This document shows, in pieces, positions 9,828-20,477 of a stretch of 64,000 nucleotides of DNA. The notes under the pieces were generated by a model that saw only the letters and a list, made by a program, of their open reading frames with translations, was not told the DNA's origin and did not search any database. The stretch's first letter is position 1, and each line of letters starts with the position of its first letter. Position numbers and translations under genes: made by a program. Source of the stretch: Halomonas sp. 'Soap Lake #6' (GTDB taxonomy: Bacteria; Pseudomonadota; Gammaproteobacteria; Pseudomonadales; Halomonadaceae); NCBI RefSeq assembly GCF_003031405.1, contig NZ_CP020469.1:4588001-4652000 (forward strand), given 5' to 3'.

Positions 9828-10745
9828 ATGAAACCGATAGTTGACCCCTCATCTTCCAGTCAGGCAGTGAATGGCGCATATCACTTGCGCTGTGGGCGCC
9901 ATTCGTTAGATCTCTCGTTCCCCAGGGTTATGGGTATTCTGAATGTGACTCCCGACTCTTTTTCTGATGGTGGGCAGCACATTGGATTAGATGGCGCGTT
10001 GCATCATGCCGAACGTATGTTGGCGGAAGGTGCGGCAATGATCGATGTGGGTGGAGAGTCGACCCGCCCCGGTGCTGCTCCTGTATCTGAGCAAGAAGAG
10101 TTAGATCGTGTGGCGCCAGTGATTGAAGCGCTAGTGCGTGAGCTTGATGCCCTGGTTTCGGTGGATACCAGTAGTGCTACCGTTATGCGGGAAGCGAGCG
10201 CGTTGGGAGCGGGTATGATAAATGATGTGCGGGCGCTAGAGCGCGAGGGTGCTTTAGCAGCAGCGGCTACCAGTGGCCTGCCCGTATGTTTAATGCACCG
10301 CCAAGGTGAACCTCAAAGTATGCAGCAGTCTCCGAGTTATGAGCAGCCGGTGGAGAGTGCCGTTTTTGCTTACCTCGCCGAGCGCGTGGCAGCCTGTGAG
10401 GCTGCTGGGTTACGTCGCTGTCGGTTATTGCTCGATCCCGGTTTTGGCTTTGGTAAGACCGTTGAGCACAACCTACGCTTGCTAAAGTACATGGATACTT
10501 TGCAGGCGTTGGAGCTGCCACTGTTAGTTGGTATGTCACGTAAGAGTATGATTGGTAAAGTGCTAGGTCGGCCCGTTGAGGAACGTTTGGCGGGTGGCTT
10601 GGCGTTGGCAGCTATGGCGGTTGAGCGCGGGGCGAATATTCTGCGCGTGCATGATGTAGGGCCAACGGTGGATGCCGTTAATATGGCGTGGGCGGTATTG
10701 CAAGAGGGTTGTGAGCCGTCGCTAAATAAGGAGCTTGATGCATGA
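9828..10745 (+). CDS. folP: Dihydropteroate synthase
   Basis: FolP condenses p-aminobenzoate with hydroxymethyldihydropterin pyrophosphate in folate synthesis and is the sulfonamide target. The 305-residue TIM barrel shows [50 protein letters not shown] and the end motif RVHDV. An N-terminal extension of about 30 residues precedes the barrel. ATG 9828 follows CAGG by 7 nt; a longer frame open to 9591 reads through ftsH coding sequence and is not credible. The stop overlaps glmM as ATGA. Confidence 0.96.
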   Translation: MKPIVDPSSSSQAVNGAYHLRCGRHSLDLSFPRVMGILNVTPDSFSDGGQHIGLDGALHHAERMLAEGAAMIDVGGESTRPGAAPVSEQEELDRVAPVIEALVRELDALVSVDTSSATVMREASALGAGMINDVRALEREGALAAAATSGLPVCLMHRQGEPQSMQQSPSYEQPVESAVFAYLAERVAACEAAGLRRCRLLLDPGFGFGKTVEHNLRLLKYMDTLQALELPLLVGMSRKSMIGKVLGRPVEERLAGGLALAAMAVERGANILRVHDVGPTVDAVNMAWAVLQEGCEPSLNKELDA

Positions 10746-12091
10746 CACGACGTTATTTTGGCACCGATGGTATTCGTGGCACCGTTGGGCAGTCACCGAT
10801 CACCGCTGATTTTATGCTCAAACTGGGCTGGGCAGCGGGCCAAGTATTGCGCCGTGAGAAAGGTCTTACCCGGGTGCTTATTGGTAAAGATACGCGTATT
10901 TCAGGCTATATGTTTGAATCTGCCTTAGAGGCAGGGCTTTCTGCTGCAGGCGTCGATGTTGCGCTGCTGGGGCCGATGCCGACGCCTGGCATCGCCTATT
11001 TAACGCGTACCTTTCGGGCAGACGCAGGTATCGTGATTTCAGCGTCGCATAACCCGTTTGATGATAATGGCATCAAGTTTTTCTCCGCTGAAGGTAAAAA
11101 GCTACCTGATGAGATCGAGGATCGCATTGAGGCGATGCTCGATGCGCCGCTAACAACAGCCGCCGCAGCCTCTTTGGGTAAGGCGACGCGGATTGATGAT
11201 GCCGCTGGGCGCTATATCGAATTTTGTAAGTCCACCCTGCCAGATCGCCTAAGCCTGCATGGACTGAAAGTGGTGCTGGATTGCGCCCATGGAGCGACTT
11301 ACCATATTGCTCCCAATGTGTTTCGAGAGTTGGGCGCCGAGGTGAGCGTGATTGGTGCCGCCCCCAATGGGCTGAATATCAACCAGCAGGTAGGCTCCAC
11401 TCACCCCGCAGCGTTGCGGGCGGCGGTTATTCAGCAAGGGGCTGATTTAGGAGTTGCCTTTGATGGTGATGGTGACCGCTTGTTGTTGGTAGATGCTGAT
11501 GGCCGAGAAGTAGATGGTGACGATATTCTTTATCTGATTGCTCGGGATCGTCATGAGCGCGGCTTACTGGAAGGTGGTGTGGTAGGCACGTTAATGAGTA
11601 ATTTTGGTCTTGCCATGGCACTGGAGAGGCTGGGCATCCCCTTTGTGCGCGCCAAGGTTGGTGATCGCTTCGTGATGGAAATGATGGCCGCGCATGGGTG
11701 GGAGTTGGGTGGCGAAGCATCGGGGCATATTGTCTGTGGCCATGTACAGTCTACGGGTGATGGTATTGTCTCTGCGCTGCAGGTACTGGCACTGATGATG
11801 CGCGAGCAAAAAACCTTACCTGAGCTGCTTAAAGATTTGGAAAAAGTGCCGCAGGCGCTAGTAAATGTAAGGCTGCCTAAGGGCGCAAGCGCCAAAGAGG
11901 TTATGGCTTCTGAGTCTTTGCAGCAGTCAGTGGCGGCGCTGGAGAAAGAGTTGGGTGACCAAGGGCGTGTACTGCTCAGGCCTTCAGGCACAGAACCACT
12001 GATTCGGGTCATGGTCGAAGGGTGTGCTCATCTTGACGTTGAGCGGCTAGCCAATGCCTTGGCCGACCAAGTGCAGGCCCAGTTTAACTGA
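10742..12091 (+). CDS. glmM: Phosphoglucosamine mutase
   Basis: GlmM converts glucosamine-6-phosphate to glucosamine-1-phosphate for UDP-GlcNAc, and so peptidoglycan and LPS. The 449-residue protein has the phosphoserine loop [11 protein letters not shown] with Ser102 at the canonical position, the metal loop DGDGDR, the sugar loop GGEASGH and the phosphate loop [12 protein letters not shown]. The start overlaps the folP stop by 4 nt. The ftsH-folP-glmM order matches E. coli. Confidence 0.97.
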   Translation: MTRRYFGTDGIRGTVGQSPITADFMLKLGWAAGQVLRREKGLTRVLIGKDTRISGYMFESALEAGLSAAGVDVALLGPMPTPGIAYLTRTFRADAGIVISASHNPFDDNGIKFFSAEGKKLPDEIEDRIEAMLDAPLTTAAAASLGKATRIDDAAGRYIEFCKSTLPDRLSLHGLKVVLDCAHGATYHIAPNVFRELGAEVSVIGAAPNGLNINQQVGSTHPAALRAAVIQQGADLGVAFDGDGDRLLLVDADGREVDGDDILYLIARDRHERGLLEGGVVGTLMSNFGLAMALERLGIPFVRAKVGDRFVMEMMAAHGWELGGEASGHIVCGHVQSTGDGIVSALQVLALMMREQKTLPELLKDLEKVPQALVNVRLPKGASAKEVMASESLQQSVAALEKELGDQGRVLLRPSGTEPLIRVMVEGCAHLDVERLANALADQVQAQFN

Positions 12092-12198
12092 CCCGCTCAC
12101 CAGGCCTGCTTCAACAAACCGTGCTATGCCAGTAACAGCGGTTGTCTTGATAAGGCTGCTCCTATACCATTTCGCTCCACCTTGAGTGAGGATAGTCA

Positions 12199-12948
12199 AT
12201 GCGTACGCCATTAATTGCCGGTAACTGGAAAATGAACGGTTCAACGGCGTTGATTGAAGCATTTGGTAGCGCGTTCGCTTCGGCCACGCTGCCAGCGCAC
12301 ATCGACATTGTCGTGATTCCGCCGTTCCTATATCTGGATGCGGCGCGTCATGCGTTCAAAAACACACCGCTGCAGTTAGGGGCACAAACGCTAAATCCCC
12401 AACACTCAGGGGCGCATACCGGTGAGATTAGCGGGCGTATGCTGAAGGAGTTTGAGGTTAGCTACGTGCTGGTCGGCCACTCAGAACGTCGCAAGCTTTA
12501 CCGTGAGACCGATGAGCAGGTATTCAACCGTTTGGTGGCTGCGCTGGATGTTGGCCTAACGCCTATTCTATGTGTTGGTGAAACTCTGGAAGAGCGTGAT
12601 GCGGGCAGCACGATGCAAGTTGTCCTTCGCCAGGTGGGGCATGTGATGGCGCGGTTAGAGCCTGCCCAGCGCCTTCAGGTAGTGATTGCCTATGAGCCCG
12701 TGTGGGCGATTGGTACCGGTCGCACTGCTACGCCTGAGCAAGCCCAAGAAGTAATGGCTGGTATCCGTGCCTACCAAGCTGGGTTTGATACATCGCTTGC
12801 CGAGCAGCTCAAGCTGCTTTACGGCGGCAGTATGAATGCAAGTAATGCGGCTGAGCTGCTCGCTCAGCCGGATATCGACGGTGGTTTAGTGGGCGGAGCT
12901 TCGCTCAAAACCAACGATTTCTACGCCATTTGTCAGTCAGCAGGATAA
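12199..12948 (+). CDS. tpiA: Triosephosphate isomerase
   Basis: TpiA interconverts dihydroxyacetone phosphate and glyceraldehyde-3-phosphate. In 249 residues it shows AGNWKMNGS (catalytic Lys), VGHSERR (catalytic His), AYEPVWAIGTG (catalytic Glu) and the phosphate loop LYGGSMNASNAAEL. GTGAGGA precedes ATG 12199. It begins 107 nt after glmM and is followed by secG after 4 nt, so tpiA-secG are probably cotranscribed. Confidence 0.97.
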   Translation: MRTPLIAGNWKMNGSTALIEAFGSAFASATLPAHIDIVVIPPFLYLDAARHAFKNTPLQLGAQTLNPQHSGAHTGEISGRMLKEFEVSYVLVGHSERRKLYRETDEQVFNRLVAALDVGLTPILCVGETLEERDAGSTMQVVLRQVGHVMARLEPAQRLQVVIAYEPVWAIGTGRTATPEQAQEVMAGIRAYQAGFDTSLAEQLKLLYGGSMNASNAAELLAQPDIDGGLVGGASLKTNDFYAICQSAG

Positions 12949-12952
12949 CGCC

Positions 12953-13312
12953 ATGCAAGTTGCAATTCTTATGGTTCATGTGGTGATTGCGATCGCCCTG
13001 GTTGTACTCATCCTGCTTCAGCAGGGTAAAGGTGCCGAAGCAGGCGCTGCCTTTGGTGGTGGTGCATCGCAAACGGTCTTCGGTTCACGGGGGAGCGGTA
13101 GCTTCTTATCCCGGACTACCGCTGTGTTAGCGGCAGGCTTTTTCGTTACCTCAATGGCCCTCGCTTACTTTGCTACTCAAGCAGGGCAGGCGCCGGAAGC
13201 AGGTATCCCAGACTCGCGCCTAATCGAGCAGCAGCGTAACTTCCCAACGCTTGACGACGGCCCTACAAGTATGGATAATACCGCGCCAGTGCTAGAGGAA
13301 AGCAGCGAGTAA
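12953..13312 (+). CDS. secG: Preprotein translocase subunit SecG
   Basis: SecG is the small inner-membrane subunit of SecYEG. The 119-residue protein has two hydrophobic segments (about 3-22 and 55-75) around the conserved cytoplasmic loop LLQQGKGAEAGAAFGGGASQ and GSRGSGSFLSRTTA, then a polar acidic tail typical of the family. It lies 4 nt after tpiA and just upstream of tRNA-Leu(GAG), the same neighbour as leuU in E. coli. Confidence 0.95.
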   Translation: MQVAILMVHVVIAIALVVLILLQQGKGAEAGAAFGGGASQTVFGSRGSGSFLSRTTAVLAAGFFVTSMALAYFATQAGQAPEAGIPDSRLIEQQRNFPTLDDGPTSMDNTAPVLEESSE

Positions 13313-13346
13313 CATATTGATGTCGCTTTCTTTAGCCTCCCCTGAT

Positions 13347-13433
13347 GCCGAAGTGGTGGAATTGGTAGACACGCTATCTTGAGGGGGTAGTGACCGTATG
13401 GTCGTGCGGGTTCAAGTCCCGCCTTCGGCACCA
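13347..13433 (+). tRNA. tRNA-Leu (anticodon GAG)
   Basis: This 87-nt class II tRNA has acceptor GCCGAAG paired with CTTCGGC, an encoded ACCA end, a D loop with GGTAGAC, a long variable arm and the T loop GGTTCAAGTCC. The anticodon stem CTATC/GGTAG (one G-U) presents TTGAGGG, giving GAG. It sits 34 nt after secG, as leuU does in E. coli. Confidence 0.96.
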
Positions 13434-13538
13434 TCTGTTTTGCTGGTTTACCAGCTTCCCAGAGTTTTTGCCAGAAAAGCTTTTGTAAAAGAAAGCAGGG
13501 GTTGGCACCTAAGACGAGAAATACACTTGAAAGAAAGG

Positions 13539-13567
13539 TTGACGTAAGTGGTTCAAGTGTCTATTAT
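13539..13567 (+). promoter_or_regulatory. Sigma-70 promoter of tRNA-fMet
   Basis: TTGACG and TATTAT are separated by exactly 17 nt, 16 nt upstream of the tRNA. This is the best vegetative promoter match I found in the window, as expected for a stable RNA gene. Confidence 0.75.
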
Positions 13568-13583
13568 TGTCGACCTAGATTGA

Positions 13584-13660
<77 letters not shown>

Positions 13661-13777
13661 TCTTCTAGTAATGTGTTATATCTCAGTTGCGGTCGTTATT
13701 GAGTAATTGAGATGGTGAGACAGTCAGTATGACCATGTTCTCCGCATATTGCTAAAGTGGTACTACAGGTTTCTTTC

Positions 13778-13807
13778 AAAAAGCCCCTTCCTGTGAAGGG
13801 GCTTTTT
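13778..13807 (+). terminator. Intrinsic terminator after tRNA-fMet
   Basis: AAAAAGCCCCTTC pairs perfectly with GAAGGGGCTTTTT around CTGT. It ends the tRNA transcription unit and separates it from rimP. Confidence 0.92.
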
Positions 13808-13894
13808 GTTAGTAGCCTTTTTGTTAGCATCATTTGTTAACAGTTTTGTTAATAGCTTTTTATTAAAGCTTTTGATTAAAGCTTTTTGCGAGCC
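13801..13894 (+). repeat. Tandem repeat of 12-15 nt growing out of the terminator tail
   Basis: Seven degenerate units follow each other, starting at 13801, 13815, 13830, 13843, 13855, 13868 and 13881. The first, GCTTTTTGTTAGTA, is the 3' arm and T tract of the terminator itself; later ones are GCCTTTTTGTTAGCA, GCTTTTTATTAAA and GCTTTTGATTAAA. The array fills much of the tRNA-rimP spacer; I see no gene in 13661-14024. Confidence 0.75.
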
Positions 13895-14024
13895 AAGCGT
13901 GTCTCAAAGCGGATGTCATCCGAGTTGCCAGAGACACATTTCCGGGTAACGCCAATCAGCCACCTGACTTTTCTTATTTACTCCTGGCCAGGTGCCTGAT
14001 GCAACGGCTATAGGAGCTTTGTCT

Positions 14025-14486
14025 GTGGCCACAAAACACGCTGCGCTTCACGCGCTGATCGAACCTGTCGTTACCGCCATGGGCTTTGAGCTTTGGGGTA
14101 TCGACCATATTTCCCAGGGCAAGCACTCGCGGTTGGTGATTTACATTGAGCGCGAAAGCGGCGTCAGCGTACAAGATTGCGCTGATATTAGTCGTCAAAT
14201 TAGTGCCGTTATGGATGTAGAAGATCCCATTCCCGGTGAATACCGTCTGGAAGTGTCTTCGCCCGGCATGGCACGCCCCTTATATACCCTGGACCACTTC
14301 ATCCGTTATCAAGGCTACCAAGTTGCGCTTAAGCTACGTGTTGCCTTTGATGGGCGGCGCAAATACCAAGGACTTCTAGCAGGTATTGAAGGCGATGAAG
14401 TGCTGCTGCAGCTGGATGGCGAAGAGTACTGCTTTCCTATCGAAAGCATCGATTCTGCGCAAATTGTCCCGCAGTTCGACGATTAA
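14025..14486 (+). CDS. rimP: Ribosome maturation factor RimP
   Basis: RimP assists 30S subunit maturation. The 153-residue protein shows the two RimP domains: an N-terminal part with VVTAMGFELWGIDHI and QDCADISRQISAVMDVEDPI, followed by YRLEVSSPGMARPL, and a C-terminal Sm-like barrel. GTG 14025 is chosen because TAGGAG at 14011-14016 lies 8 nt before it; an in-frame GTG at 13992 has no ribosome site. It begins the conserved rimP-nusA-infB-rbfA-truB-rpsO-pnp unit. Confidence 0.94.
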   Translation: MATKHAALHALIEPVVTAMGFELWGIDHISQGKHSRLVIYIERESGVSVQDCADISRQISAVMDVEDPIPGEYRLEVSSPGMARPLYTLDHFIRYQGYQVALKLRVAFDGRRKYQGLLAGIEGDEVLLQLDGEEYCFPIESIDSAQIVPQFDD

Positions 14487-14555
14487 ACGGGTGGCGGCTT
14501 CCGGCGGTTGCCGGGGTGATGCACAAAAGGACAGGTTTTCTGGCGAGGCAAACGC

Positions 14556-16070
14556 ATGAGTAAAGAAATTTTAATGGTCGTGGACGCGATCTCTAATGAA
14601 AAAGGCGTTCCCCGTGATGTCATCTTTGAAGCGGTAGAAGCCGCACTGGCTAGCGCGTCACGTAAGCGCTTTGATCAGGAAGAAGCCAACGTGCGGGTAC
14701 ATATTGACCGCCGCACGGGTGACTACGACACCTTCCGTTATTGGACGGTGGTCGAAGATGATGAGTTTGAAACGCCAGATTACGAAATCAAAGAGAGCAT
14801 CGCCGAACAACGCGATCCGCCACTCAAGCTTGGCGATGTTGTTGAGCATAAAATTGAAAATGCCGCGTTTGGCCGTATTGCTGCGCAAACCGCTAAGCAG
14901 GTCATCGTGCAAAAAGTGCGCGAGGCTGAGCGTGCTGAAGTGGTACGCCAATACGCTGATCGTGAAGGCGAACTGGTCGCCGGTATTGTCAAAAAGACCA
15001 CTCGCGACGGCTTGATTATTGACCTGGGCGAAAACGCCGAGGCCTTCTTGCCGCGTAACGAAATGATTCATGGTGAGCGCTACCGCATGAATGAGCGGGT
15101 GCGTGCGCTGCTAGTGAAGGTAGACCCGGATGCGCGAGGCGCCCAGCTACAGCTGTCACGTACCAGCCCAGCCTTCATTATTGAACTGTTCAAAATTGAA
15201 GTGCCGGAAATCGCCGAGCAACTGATTGAAATTAAAGGTGCTGCTCGCGATCCTGGCTCACGGGCCAAAATTGCGGTGAAAACCAACGACCGCCGTATAG
15301 ACCCTGTTGGGGCCTGTGTCGGCATGCGTGGTTCACGTGTTCAAGCCGTCTCTTCGGAACTGCAAAATGAGCGTGTGGATATTGTGCTGTGGGACGACAA
15401 CCCAGCGCAGTTGGTTATCAACGCCATGGCGCCAGCCGATGTTGGGTCTATCCTAGTGGACGAAGATGCCCACGCGATGGATGTGGCTGTCGCCCAAGAT
15501 AACCTCGCACAGGCCATCGGCCGTAGCGGGCAGAACGTACGTTTAGCCTCTGAGCTGACTGGCTGGCGCATCAATGTGATGACCGAAGATGAAGCCGAGT
15601 CTAAGCGTGAGCAGGAAATTGATAGTTTGGTGGACTCCTTCGTTCAGCACTTGGAAGTGGACGAGGATGTTGCCCGCCTGTTGGTAGAAGAAGGGTTCAC
15701 CACCCTGGAAGAAATTGCTTACGTGCCGCTTGAAGAGATGCTTGAAATCGAAGAGTTCGATGAAGCGTTGGTGGAAGAACTGCGTGCACGCGCGAAAGAC
15801 GAGCTGCTGACGATGGCAATTGCCTCGGAAGAAGCGCTAGATGGTGCCCAACCAGCAGATGATTTGCTGGAAATGGACGGCATGGAGCGCCACCTGGCCT
15901 TCATTCTGGCTAGCCGAGGCATTGTCACCATGGAAGATCTCGCCGAGCAGTCTGTCGACGATCTGGTCGATATCGAGGAGTTGGACGAAGCGCGCGCAGC
16001 GGCACTGATCATGACTGCCCGTGCGCCCTGGTTTGAAGACGAGAACGCATCGGATTCGAACACACAGTAA
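14556..16070 (+). CDS. nusA: Transcription termination/antitermination factor NusA
   Basis: NusA binds RNA polymerase and nascent RNA and modulates pausing, termination and antitermination. The 504-residue protein has the N-terminal polymerase-binding domain ([19 protein letters not shown]), an S1 domain (about 135-200), two KH domains ([15 protein letters not shown] and [11 protein letters not shown]), and two acidic C-terminal helix-hairpin repeats (from about residue 365), as in the enteric form. It is preceded by rimP and followed by infB after 27 nt. Confidence 0.97.
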   Translation: MSKEILMVVDAISNEKGVPRDVIFEAVEAALASASRKRFDQEEANVRVHIDRRTGDYDTFRYWTVVEDDEFETPDYEIKESIAEQRDPPLKLGDVVEHKIENAAFGRIAAQTAKQVIVQKVREAERAEVVRQYADREGELVAGIVKKTTRDGLIIDLGENAEAFLPRNEMIHGERYRMNERVRALLVKVDPDARGAQLQLSRTSPAFIIELFKIEVPEIAEQLIEIKGAARDPGSRAKIAVKTNDRRIDPVGACVGMRGSRVQAVSSELQNERVDIVLWDDNPAQLVINAMAPADVGSILVDEDAHAMDVAVAQDNLAQAIGRSGQNVRLASELTGWRINVMTEDEAESKREQEIDSLVDSFVQHLEVDEDVARLLVEEGFTTLEEIAYVPLEEMLEIEEFDEALVEELRARAKDELLTMAIASEEALDGAQPADDLLEMDGMERHLAFILASRGIVTMEDLAEQSVDDLVDIEELDEARAAALIMTARAPWFEDENASDSNTQ

Positions 16071-16097
16071 ACAGGTCACGGGCTGAGGAGGGTCACT

Positions 16098-18650
16098 ATG
16101 TCAGATATGACAGTTAAAGATTTTGCAGTAAAGGTGGGCCGTGATGTGCCCCGCCTATTGGAACAAATGAAAGAAGCAGGCTTACAGCATGCCTCTGAAG
16201 GCGATGCTGTGTCTGAAGAAGACAAGCAAAAGCTGCTTAGCTTTCTAAAGAAAAGCCACGGTGGCAGTGAAGTTGATACAAGCAAAAACCGCATTACGCT
16301 GACGCGTAAAACTCGCAGCCGCATTAAAACCGGCGAACGTGGCAAGACCATCGAAGTGCAGGTACGTAAGAAAAAAACCTACGTTAAAAGCGCTGAGAAT
16401 GAGAAGCCGAAAGCCGCTGAGCCAAAGCATACTGGCCCGCGCCAGTTAGTAGGTGATATGGCGGAAGCGGAAGCCGAGCGCAAAGCGCGTGATGCCCGTG
16501 AAGCTGAAGAGCGAGCGGCGGCTGCCAAAGCTAAGGCTGCCGAAGCTGCCGAAGACGCCGCACGGAAAGAAGCGGAAGAGAAAGCCAAGGCAAAAGCTGC
16601 TGAAACGCCCAAGATTTCAGTGCCAGAGCTGCAAATCGACGATGCACCGGCTGCTGATGACATGCCGCCTGCGCCGCCGAAAGAAGGCCGTACCGACCGT
16701 CGTACTGCGCCGCCCAAGAAGGCTGCTGCGAAGAAGAAAGGTCGTGATGACGACGATGATCGTGGTGATCGCGAAGAGCGTAAACGTGGCGGTGGCGGTA
16801 AGAAGGTGAAGCGTGCCGAGCAGCGTCGCGGCGGTCGCCGTGGTGGCAACCAGACCGGCAATGGCAAGCATGCTTTCCAGAAGCCGACTCAGCCTATTGT
16901 GCGTGAAGTATCGATTCCTGAATCGATCAGCGTTGCTGAGCTTGCCGACAAAATGTCGATCAAGGCCAACGAAGTGATCAAGGCCATGTTCACCATGGGC
17001 GCGGCAGTGACCATTAACCAGACGATTGACCAGGATACAGCGGCCATCGTCGTGGAAGAGATGGGCCACAAGGTCAAGCTGGTGAAGGATGATGCGCTGG
17101 AAACGGAAATGCTTGAAGGCATCTCCTACGAAGGCGAAGAGATCACTCGCTCACCGGTGGTTACCGTTATGGGTCACGTTGACCACGGTAAAACATCGCT
17201 GCTGGATTACATCCGTCGTGCCAAAGTCGCCACCGGCGAAGCAGGCGGTATTACCCAGCACATTGGTGCTTACCACGTGGAAGACAACCACGGCGGCGTT
17301 ACCTTCCTGGATACCCCTGGCCACGCGGCGTTTACCGCCATGCGTGCCCGCGGTGCCAAAGCTACCGACGTAGTTATCCTGGTTGTTGCTGCCGATGATG
17401 GCGTGATGCCTCAGACGATTGAAGCTATCGAGCACTCCAAAGCCGCTGATGTACCCATGGTAGTAGCGGTGAACAAGATCGATAAGCAGGGCATTGATCT
17501 GGACCGGATCAAGAACGAGCTATCGCAGCACGGTGTTATTTCCGAAGAGTGGGGCGGTGATACGCAGTTTGTTCACGTTTCAGCTAAAACCGGTGAGGGT
17601 ATCGAAGAGCTGTTGGAAGCGATCCAACTGGTCTCTGAAGTACTTGAACTGAAAGCTGTACCGTCTGCACCGGGTAAAGGTGTTGTGGTTGAGTCGCGCC
17701 TTGATAAAGGTCGTGGTCCAGTTGCCACCGTACTGGTTCAAAACGGCACGTTGAAGAAAGGCGACATTGTTCTAGCGGGTCTGCACTACGGTCGCGTTCG
17801 TGCGCTAACCAACGAACTTGGTAAGCAGGTTGATACCGCTGGCCCAGCCATGCCGGTAGAGATCCAGGGCCTGGATGGCACCCCGGACGCAGGTGATGAC
17901 TTCATGGTGGTTGCCGACGAGAAGAAAGCCCGTGAAGTGGCTAACTTCCGTCAAGGTAAATACCGCGAAGTACGCCTGGCACGTCAGCAGAAGGCCAAAC
18001 TGGAGAACATGTTCAGCCAGATGGGCCAAGACGAAGTTGCCAAGGTCAACATCGTTCTGAAAGCCGACGTTCAAGGTTCGCTGGAAGCCATCAAAGGCGC
18101 CCTGGAAGAACTCTCTACGGGTGAAGTTGAAGTTGCCGTGGTCTCCTCGGGTGTTGGTGGTATCACCGGTACCGATGCCAACTTGGCGCTTGCCTCTGAG
18201 GCGATCGTCGTCGGCTTTAACGTCCGTGCTGACGCCGCTGCTCGTGAGATTATCGAGCGTGAAGGCTTGGATCTGCGTTACTACAGCGTCATCTACCAGC
18301 TGATCGACGAGGTCAAGCAGGCGATGAGCGGTATGCTTGCCCCCGAGTGGAAAGAAGAGATCGTGGGTGTGGCTGAAGTGCGTGACGTGTTCCGTGCGCC
18401 GAAAATTGGTGCGGTGGCCGGCTGTATGGTTGTCGAAGGCACCGTTTCGCGCAGCAAGCGTATCCGTGTACTGCGTGACAACGTGGTGATTTACGAAGGT
18501 GAACTCGAATCGCTGCGCCGCTTCAAAGACGATGTCCAAGAAGTGCGTAACGGTATGGAGTGTGGCATCGGCGTGAAGAACTACAACGATGTTCAGGTCA
18601 ATGACAAGATCGAAGTCTTTGACCAAGTGAAGGTCGAGCGCAGCCTGTAA
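16098..18650 (+). CDS. infB: Translation initiation factor IF-2
   Basis: IF-2 is the GTPase that places fMet-tRNA on the 30S subunit and promotes subunit joining. The 850 residues start with an IF2_N domain ([20 protein letters not shown]), then a long charged Ala/Lys/Glu region (about 105-260) with a basic RRGGRRGG stretch, then the G domain from about residue 355 ([21 protein letters not shown]), then domains II-IV. AGGAGGGT precedes the ATG. The low-complexity linker varies widely between species. Confidence 0.97.
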   Translation: MSDMTVKDFAVKVGRDVPRLLEQMKEAGLQHASEGDAVSEEDKQKLLSFLKKSHGGSEVDTSKNRITLTRKTRSRIKTGERGKTIEVQVRKKKTYVKSAENEKPKAAEPKHTGPRQLVGDMAEAEAERKARDAREAEERAAAAKAKAAEAAEDAARKEAEEKAKAKAAETPKISVPELQIDDAPAADDMPPAPPKEGRTDRRTAPPKKAAAKKKGRDDDDDRGDREERKRGGGGKKVKRAEQRRGGRRGGNQTGNGKHAFQKPTQPIVREVSIPESISVAELADKMSIKANEVIKAMFTMGAAVTINQTIDQDTAAIVVEEMGHKVKLVKDDALETEMLEGISYEGEEITRSPVVTVMGHVDHGKTSLLDYIRRAKVATGEAGGITQHIGAYHVEDNHGGVTFLDTPGHAAFTAMRARGAKATDVVILVVAADDGVMPQTIEAIEHSKAADVPMVVAVNKIDKQGIDLDRIKNELSQHGVISEEWGGDTQFVHVSAKTGEGIEELLEAIQLVSEVLELKAVPSAPGKGVVVESRLDKGRGPVATVLVQNGTLKKGDIVLAGLHYGRVRALTNELGKQVDTAGPAMPVEIQGLDGTPDAGDDFMVVADEKKAREVANFRQGKYREVRLARQQKAKLENMFSQMGQDEVAKVNIVLKADVQGSLEAIKGALEELSTGEVEVAVVSSGVGGITGTDANLALASEAIVVGFNVRADAAAREIIEREGLDLRYYSVIYQLIDEVKQAMSGMLAPEWKEEIVGVAEVRDVFRAPKIGAVAGCMVVEGTVSRSKRIRVLRDNVVIYEGELESLRRFKDDVQEVRNGMECGIGVKNYNDVQVNDKIEVFDQVKVERSL

Positions 18651-18667
18651 GGCCGCGAGGAGCAATC

Positions 18668-19084
18668 ATGCGCGAATTTAAGCGTACCGACCGAGTAGCT
18701 GATCAGCTCCAGAAGGAGCTGGCGGTACTCATTCAACGCGAAGTAAAAGACCCACGCTTAGGCATGGTCACGGTAAGTGGTGCAACGGTGAGCCGTGACC
18801 TTGGTTACGCCGATATCTATGTCACCCTGCTGGGTGAACAAGAGCCGGAGCGTATCAAGGAGAACCTGCAGGTACTTAAGCGTGCCGCGGGTTTTCTAAG
18901 AAGCCAAATTGCCAAGCGTATCAAGCTGCGTCACGTACCTGAACTACGCTTTCATTACGATGAAAGCGTAGTGCGCGGCCAGCATCTCTCGTCGCTGATT
19001 GCCGAAGCGGTCTCTACCGATCGTGCCCGCCAGCAGGATGATGAGAGCGAAGGTGATAACGAAAATGGTGAGGAGACGCGCTAA
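18668..19084 (+). CDS. rbfA: 30S ribosome-binding factor RbfA
   Basis: RbfA binds the 16S 5' helix during late 30S maturation and in cold adaptation. This 138-residue protein is a KH-like fold starting REFKRTDRVADQLQKELAVL, with DPRLGMVTVSGATVSRDLGYA and VPELRFHYDESV; the last 20 residues are acidic and disordered. GAGGAG precedes ATG 18668. Its TAA overlaps the truB ATG by one base (TAATG). Confidence 0.95.
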   Translation: MREFKRTDRVADQLQKELAVLIQREVKDPRLGMVTVSGATVSRDLGYADIYVTLLGEQEPERIKENLQVLKRAAGFLRSQIAKRIKLRHVPELRFHYDESVVRGQHLSSLIAEAVSTDRARQQDDESEGDNENGEETR

Positions 19085-20004
19085 TGGCACGTCGCCGTCG
19101 CGGATTACCGGTCAATGGCGTGTTGCTGCTGGATAAGCCCAAAGGCATTTCCAGTAACCACGCGCTGCAGCGCGTGCGTCGTCTTTTCGAGGCGCAGAAA
19201 GCCGGGCATACCGGCACGCTGGACCCCATGGCAACTGGCTTACTGCCTATCTGCCTAGGAGAGGCCACTAAGTTCTCCGCGCACTTGCTGGAAGCCGATA
19301 AGATGTATCGCACCCGTGTAGAGTTGGGGGTGATCACCGATACCGGCGATGCTGAAGGCACTGTTATTGAGCAGCGGGAGGTACCAAACCTTACCGCACA
19401 GGATGTTGAAGCTGTCTTAACGCGTTTTCGCGGAGAGATAGAACAAGTCCCGCCAATGTACTCTGCCCTCAAGCACCAGGGTAAGAAACTTTACGAGCTA
19501 GCCCGAGAAGGCAAGCACGTTGAGCGTGCAGCGCGGCGGGTAAGCGTGTATGATGCGCGGCTGCTTGGGTTTGAGGGCACCGCCTTTGAGCTTGAAGTTA
19601 GCTGTAGCAAAGGCACCTATATTCGCACGTTGGCCGAAGATATTGGTCAGGCATTGGGTTGTGGTGCCCATATTAGCCAGCTGAGAAGGCTCAAAACCGG
19701 GCCTTTCACTAGCGACGCTATGTGGACACTAGAAGGCCTGGAAGCGCTTGCAAGCCAAGCCAGTCGCGAGGCTGAGCTAATGCCTGTGGATGTATTGGTG
19801 GGCCATTTGCCTTCGCTGAGCGTCGATGAAACAGCCTATGGGTGTCTTGCCCACGGGCAGTCAGCCAATTTGCCCATTGAGGCGCTTGCGCCCGATGCGC
19901 TGGCAAGACTTTATTACGCCGAGACGTTTATCGGCCTTGGTGTTGTAAAAAGTGCCCAGGAAGTGGCACCTAAGCGGCTGTTAAGTACAGTTGCTATCTC
20001 GTAA
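19084..20004 (+). CDS. truB: tRNA pseudouridine-55 synthase
   Basis: TruB isomerises U55 in the T loop of elongator tRNAs. The 306-residue protein has the catalytic motif GHTGTLDPMATGLLPIC with the nucleophile near Asp47, the KMYRTRVELG strand, SKGTYIRTLAEDIG and a C-terminal PUA-like domain. The ATG overlaps the rbfA stop, indicating coupled translation. It is followed by rpsO after 117 nt. Confidence 0.96.
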   Translation: MARRRRGLPVNGVLLLDKPKGISSNHALQRVRRLFEAQKAGHTGTLDPMATGLLPICLGEATKFSAHLLEADKMYRTRVELGVITDTGDAEGTVIEQREVPNLTAQDVEAVLTRFRGEIEQVPPMYSALKHQGKKLYELAREGKHVERAARRVSVYDARLLGFEGTAFELEVSCSKGTYIRTLAEDIGQALGCGAHISQLRRLKTGPFTSDAMWTLEGLEALASQASREAELMPVDVLVGHLPSLSVDETAYGCLAHGQSANLPIEALAPDALARLYYAETFIGLGVVKSAQEVAPKRLLSTVAIS

Positions 20005-20121
20005 AACGTTGCAAGGATGTAGCGATTTACGCGAAAATAGTTGCTAGATAGTAGCATGAGACTGCAAATATGCGTGGTCTCACCCATTCAATTTTAGGCA
20101 TATTGCTTACTGGAGAGACAG

Positions 20122-20391
20122 ATGGCATTAACCGCTGAAAAGAAGGCCGAGATCGTCAACGAATACGGCCGCGGCGATAACGATACCGGTTCCCCTGAAG
20201 TACAGGTTGCACTGCTGAGCGCCAACATCAATGGCCTGCAGGACCACTTCAAAACCAATAAGCAGGATCACCACTCACGTCGTGGTCTGATCCGCATGGT
20301 AAACCAGCGTCGTAAACTGCTGGACTACCTGAAGCGTAAAGATTTCGAACGCTATCAGTCTCTGATTCAGCGTTTAGGTCTGCGTCGCTAA
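20122..20391 (+). CDS. rpsO: 30S ribosomal protein S15
   Basis: S15 binds the central domain of 16S rRNA early in assembly. The 89-residue protein is full length, with the family core [17 protein letters not shown] segment ([12 protein letters not shown]), [15 protein letters not shown] and a C-terminal [18 protein letters not shown] precedes ATG 20122. In E. coli rpsO is autoregulated through a leader pseudoknot; I did not find convincing evidence of that fold here. A tandem repeat starts at its stop codon. Confidence 0.97.
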   Translation: MALTAEKKAEIVNEYGRGDNDTGSPEVQVALLSANINGLQDHFKTNKQDHHSRRGLIRMVNQRRKLLDYLKRKDFERYQSLIQRLGLRR

Positions 20392-20473
20392 GCTCTTAGA
20401 AAAAAGCTCTTAGAAAAAAGTTCTTAGGAACAGTTCTTAGAAACAGCTCTTAGACAAAAGCTCTGCGATAACG
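20391..20473 (+). repeat. Six tandem copies of a 13-15-nt unit after rpsO
   Basis: Starting at the last base of the rpsO stop codon come AGCTCTTAGAAAAA twice exactly (20391, 20405), AGTTCTTAGGAAC (20419), AGTTCTTAGAAAC (20432), AGCTCTTAGACAAA (20445) and AGCTCTGCGATAACG (20459). The array ends just before the rpsO terminator. It would be transcribed as part of the rpsO 3' untranslated region. Confidence 0.85.
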
Positions 20474-20477
20474 ATCG

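Noticed and set aside
17805..18665. 286-codon minus-strand frame opposite infB
   Set aside because: It is the reverse shadow of a conserved, well-recognised gene; the product is histidine/valine-rich nonsense typical of antisense frames. The same applies to 3032-3652 opposite carB and 9170-9733 opposite ftsH.
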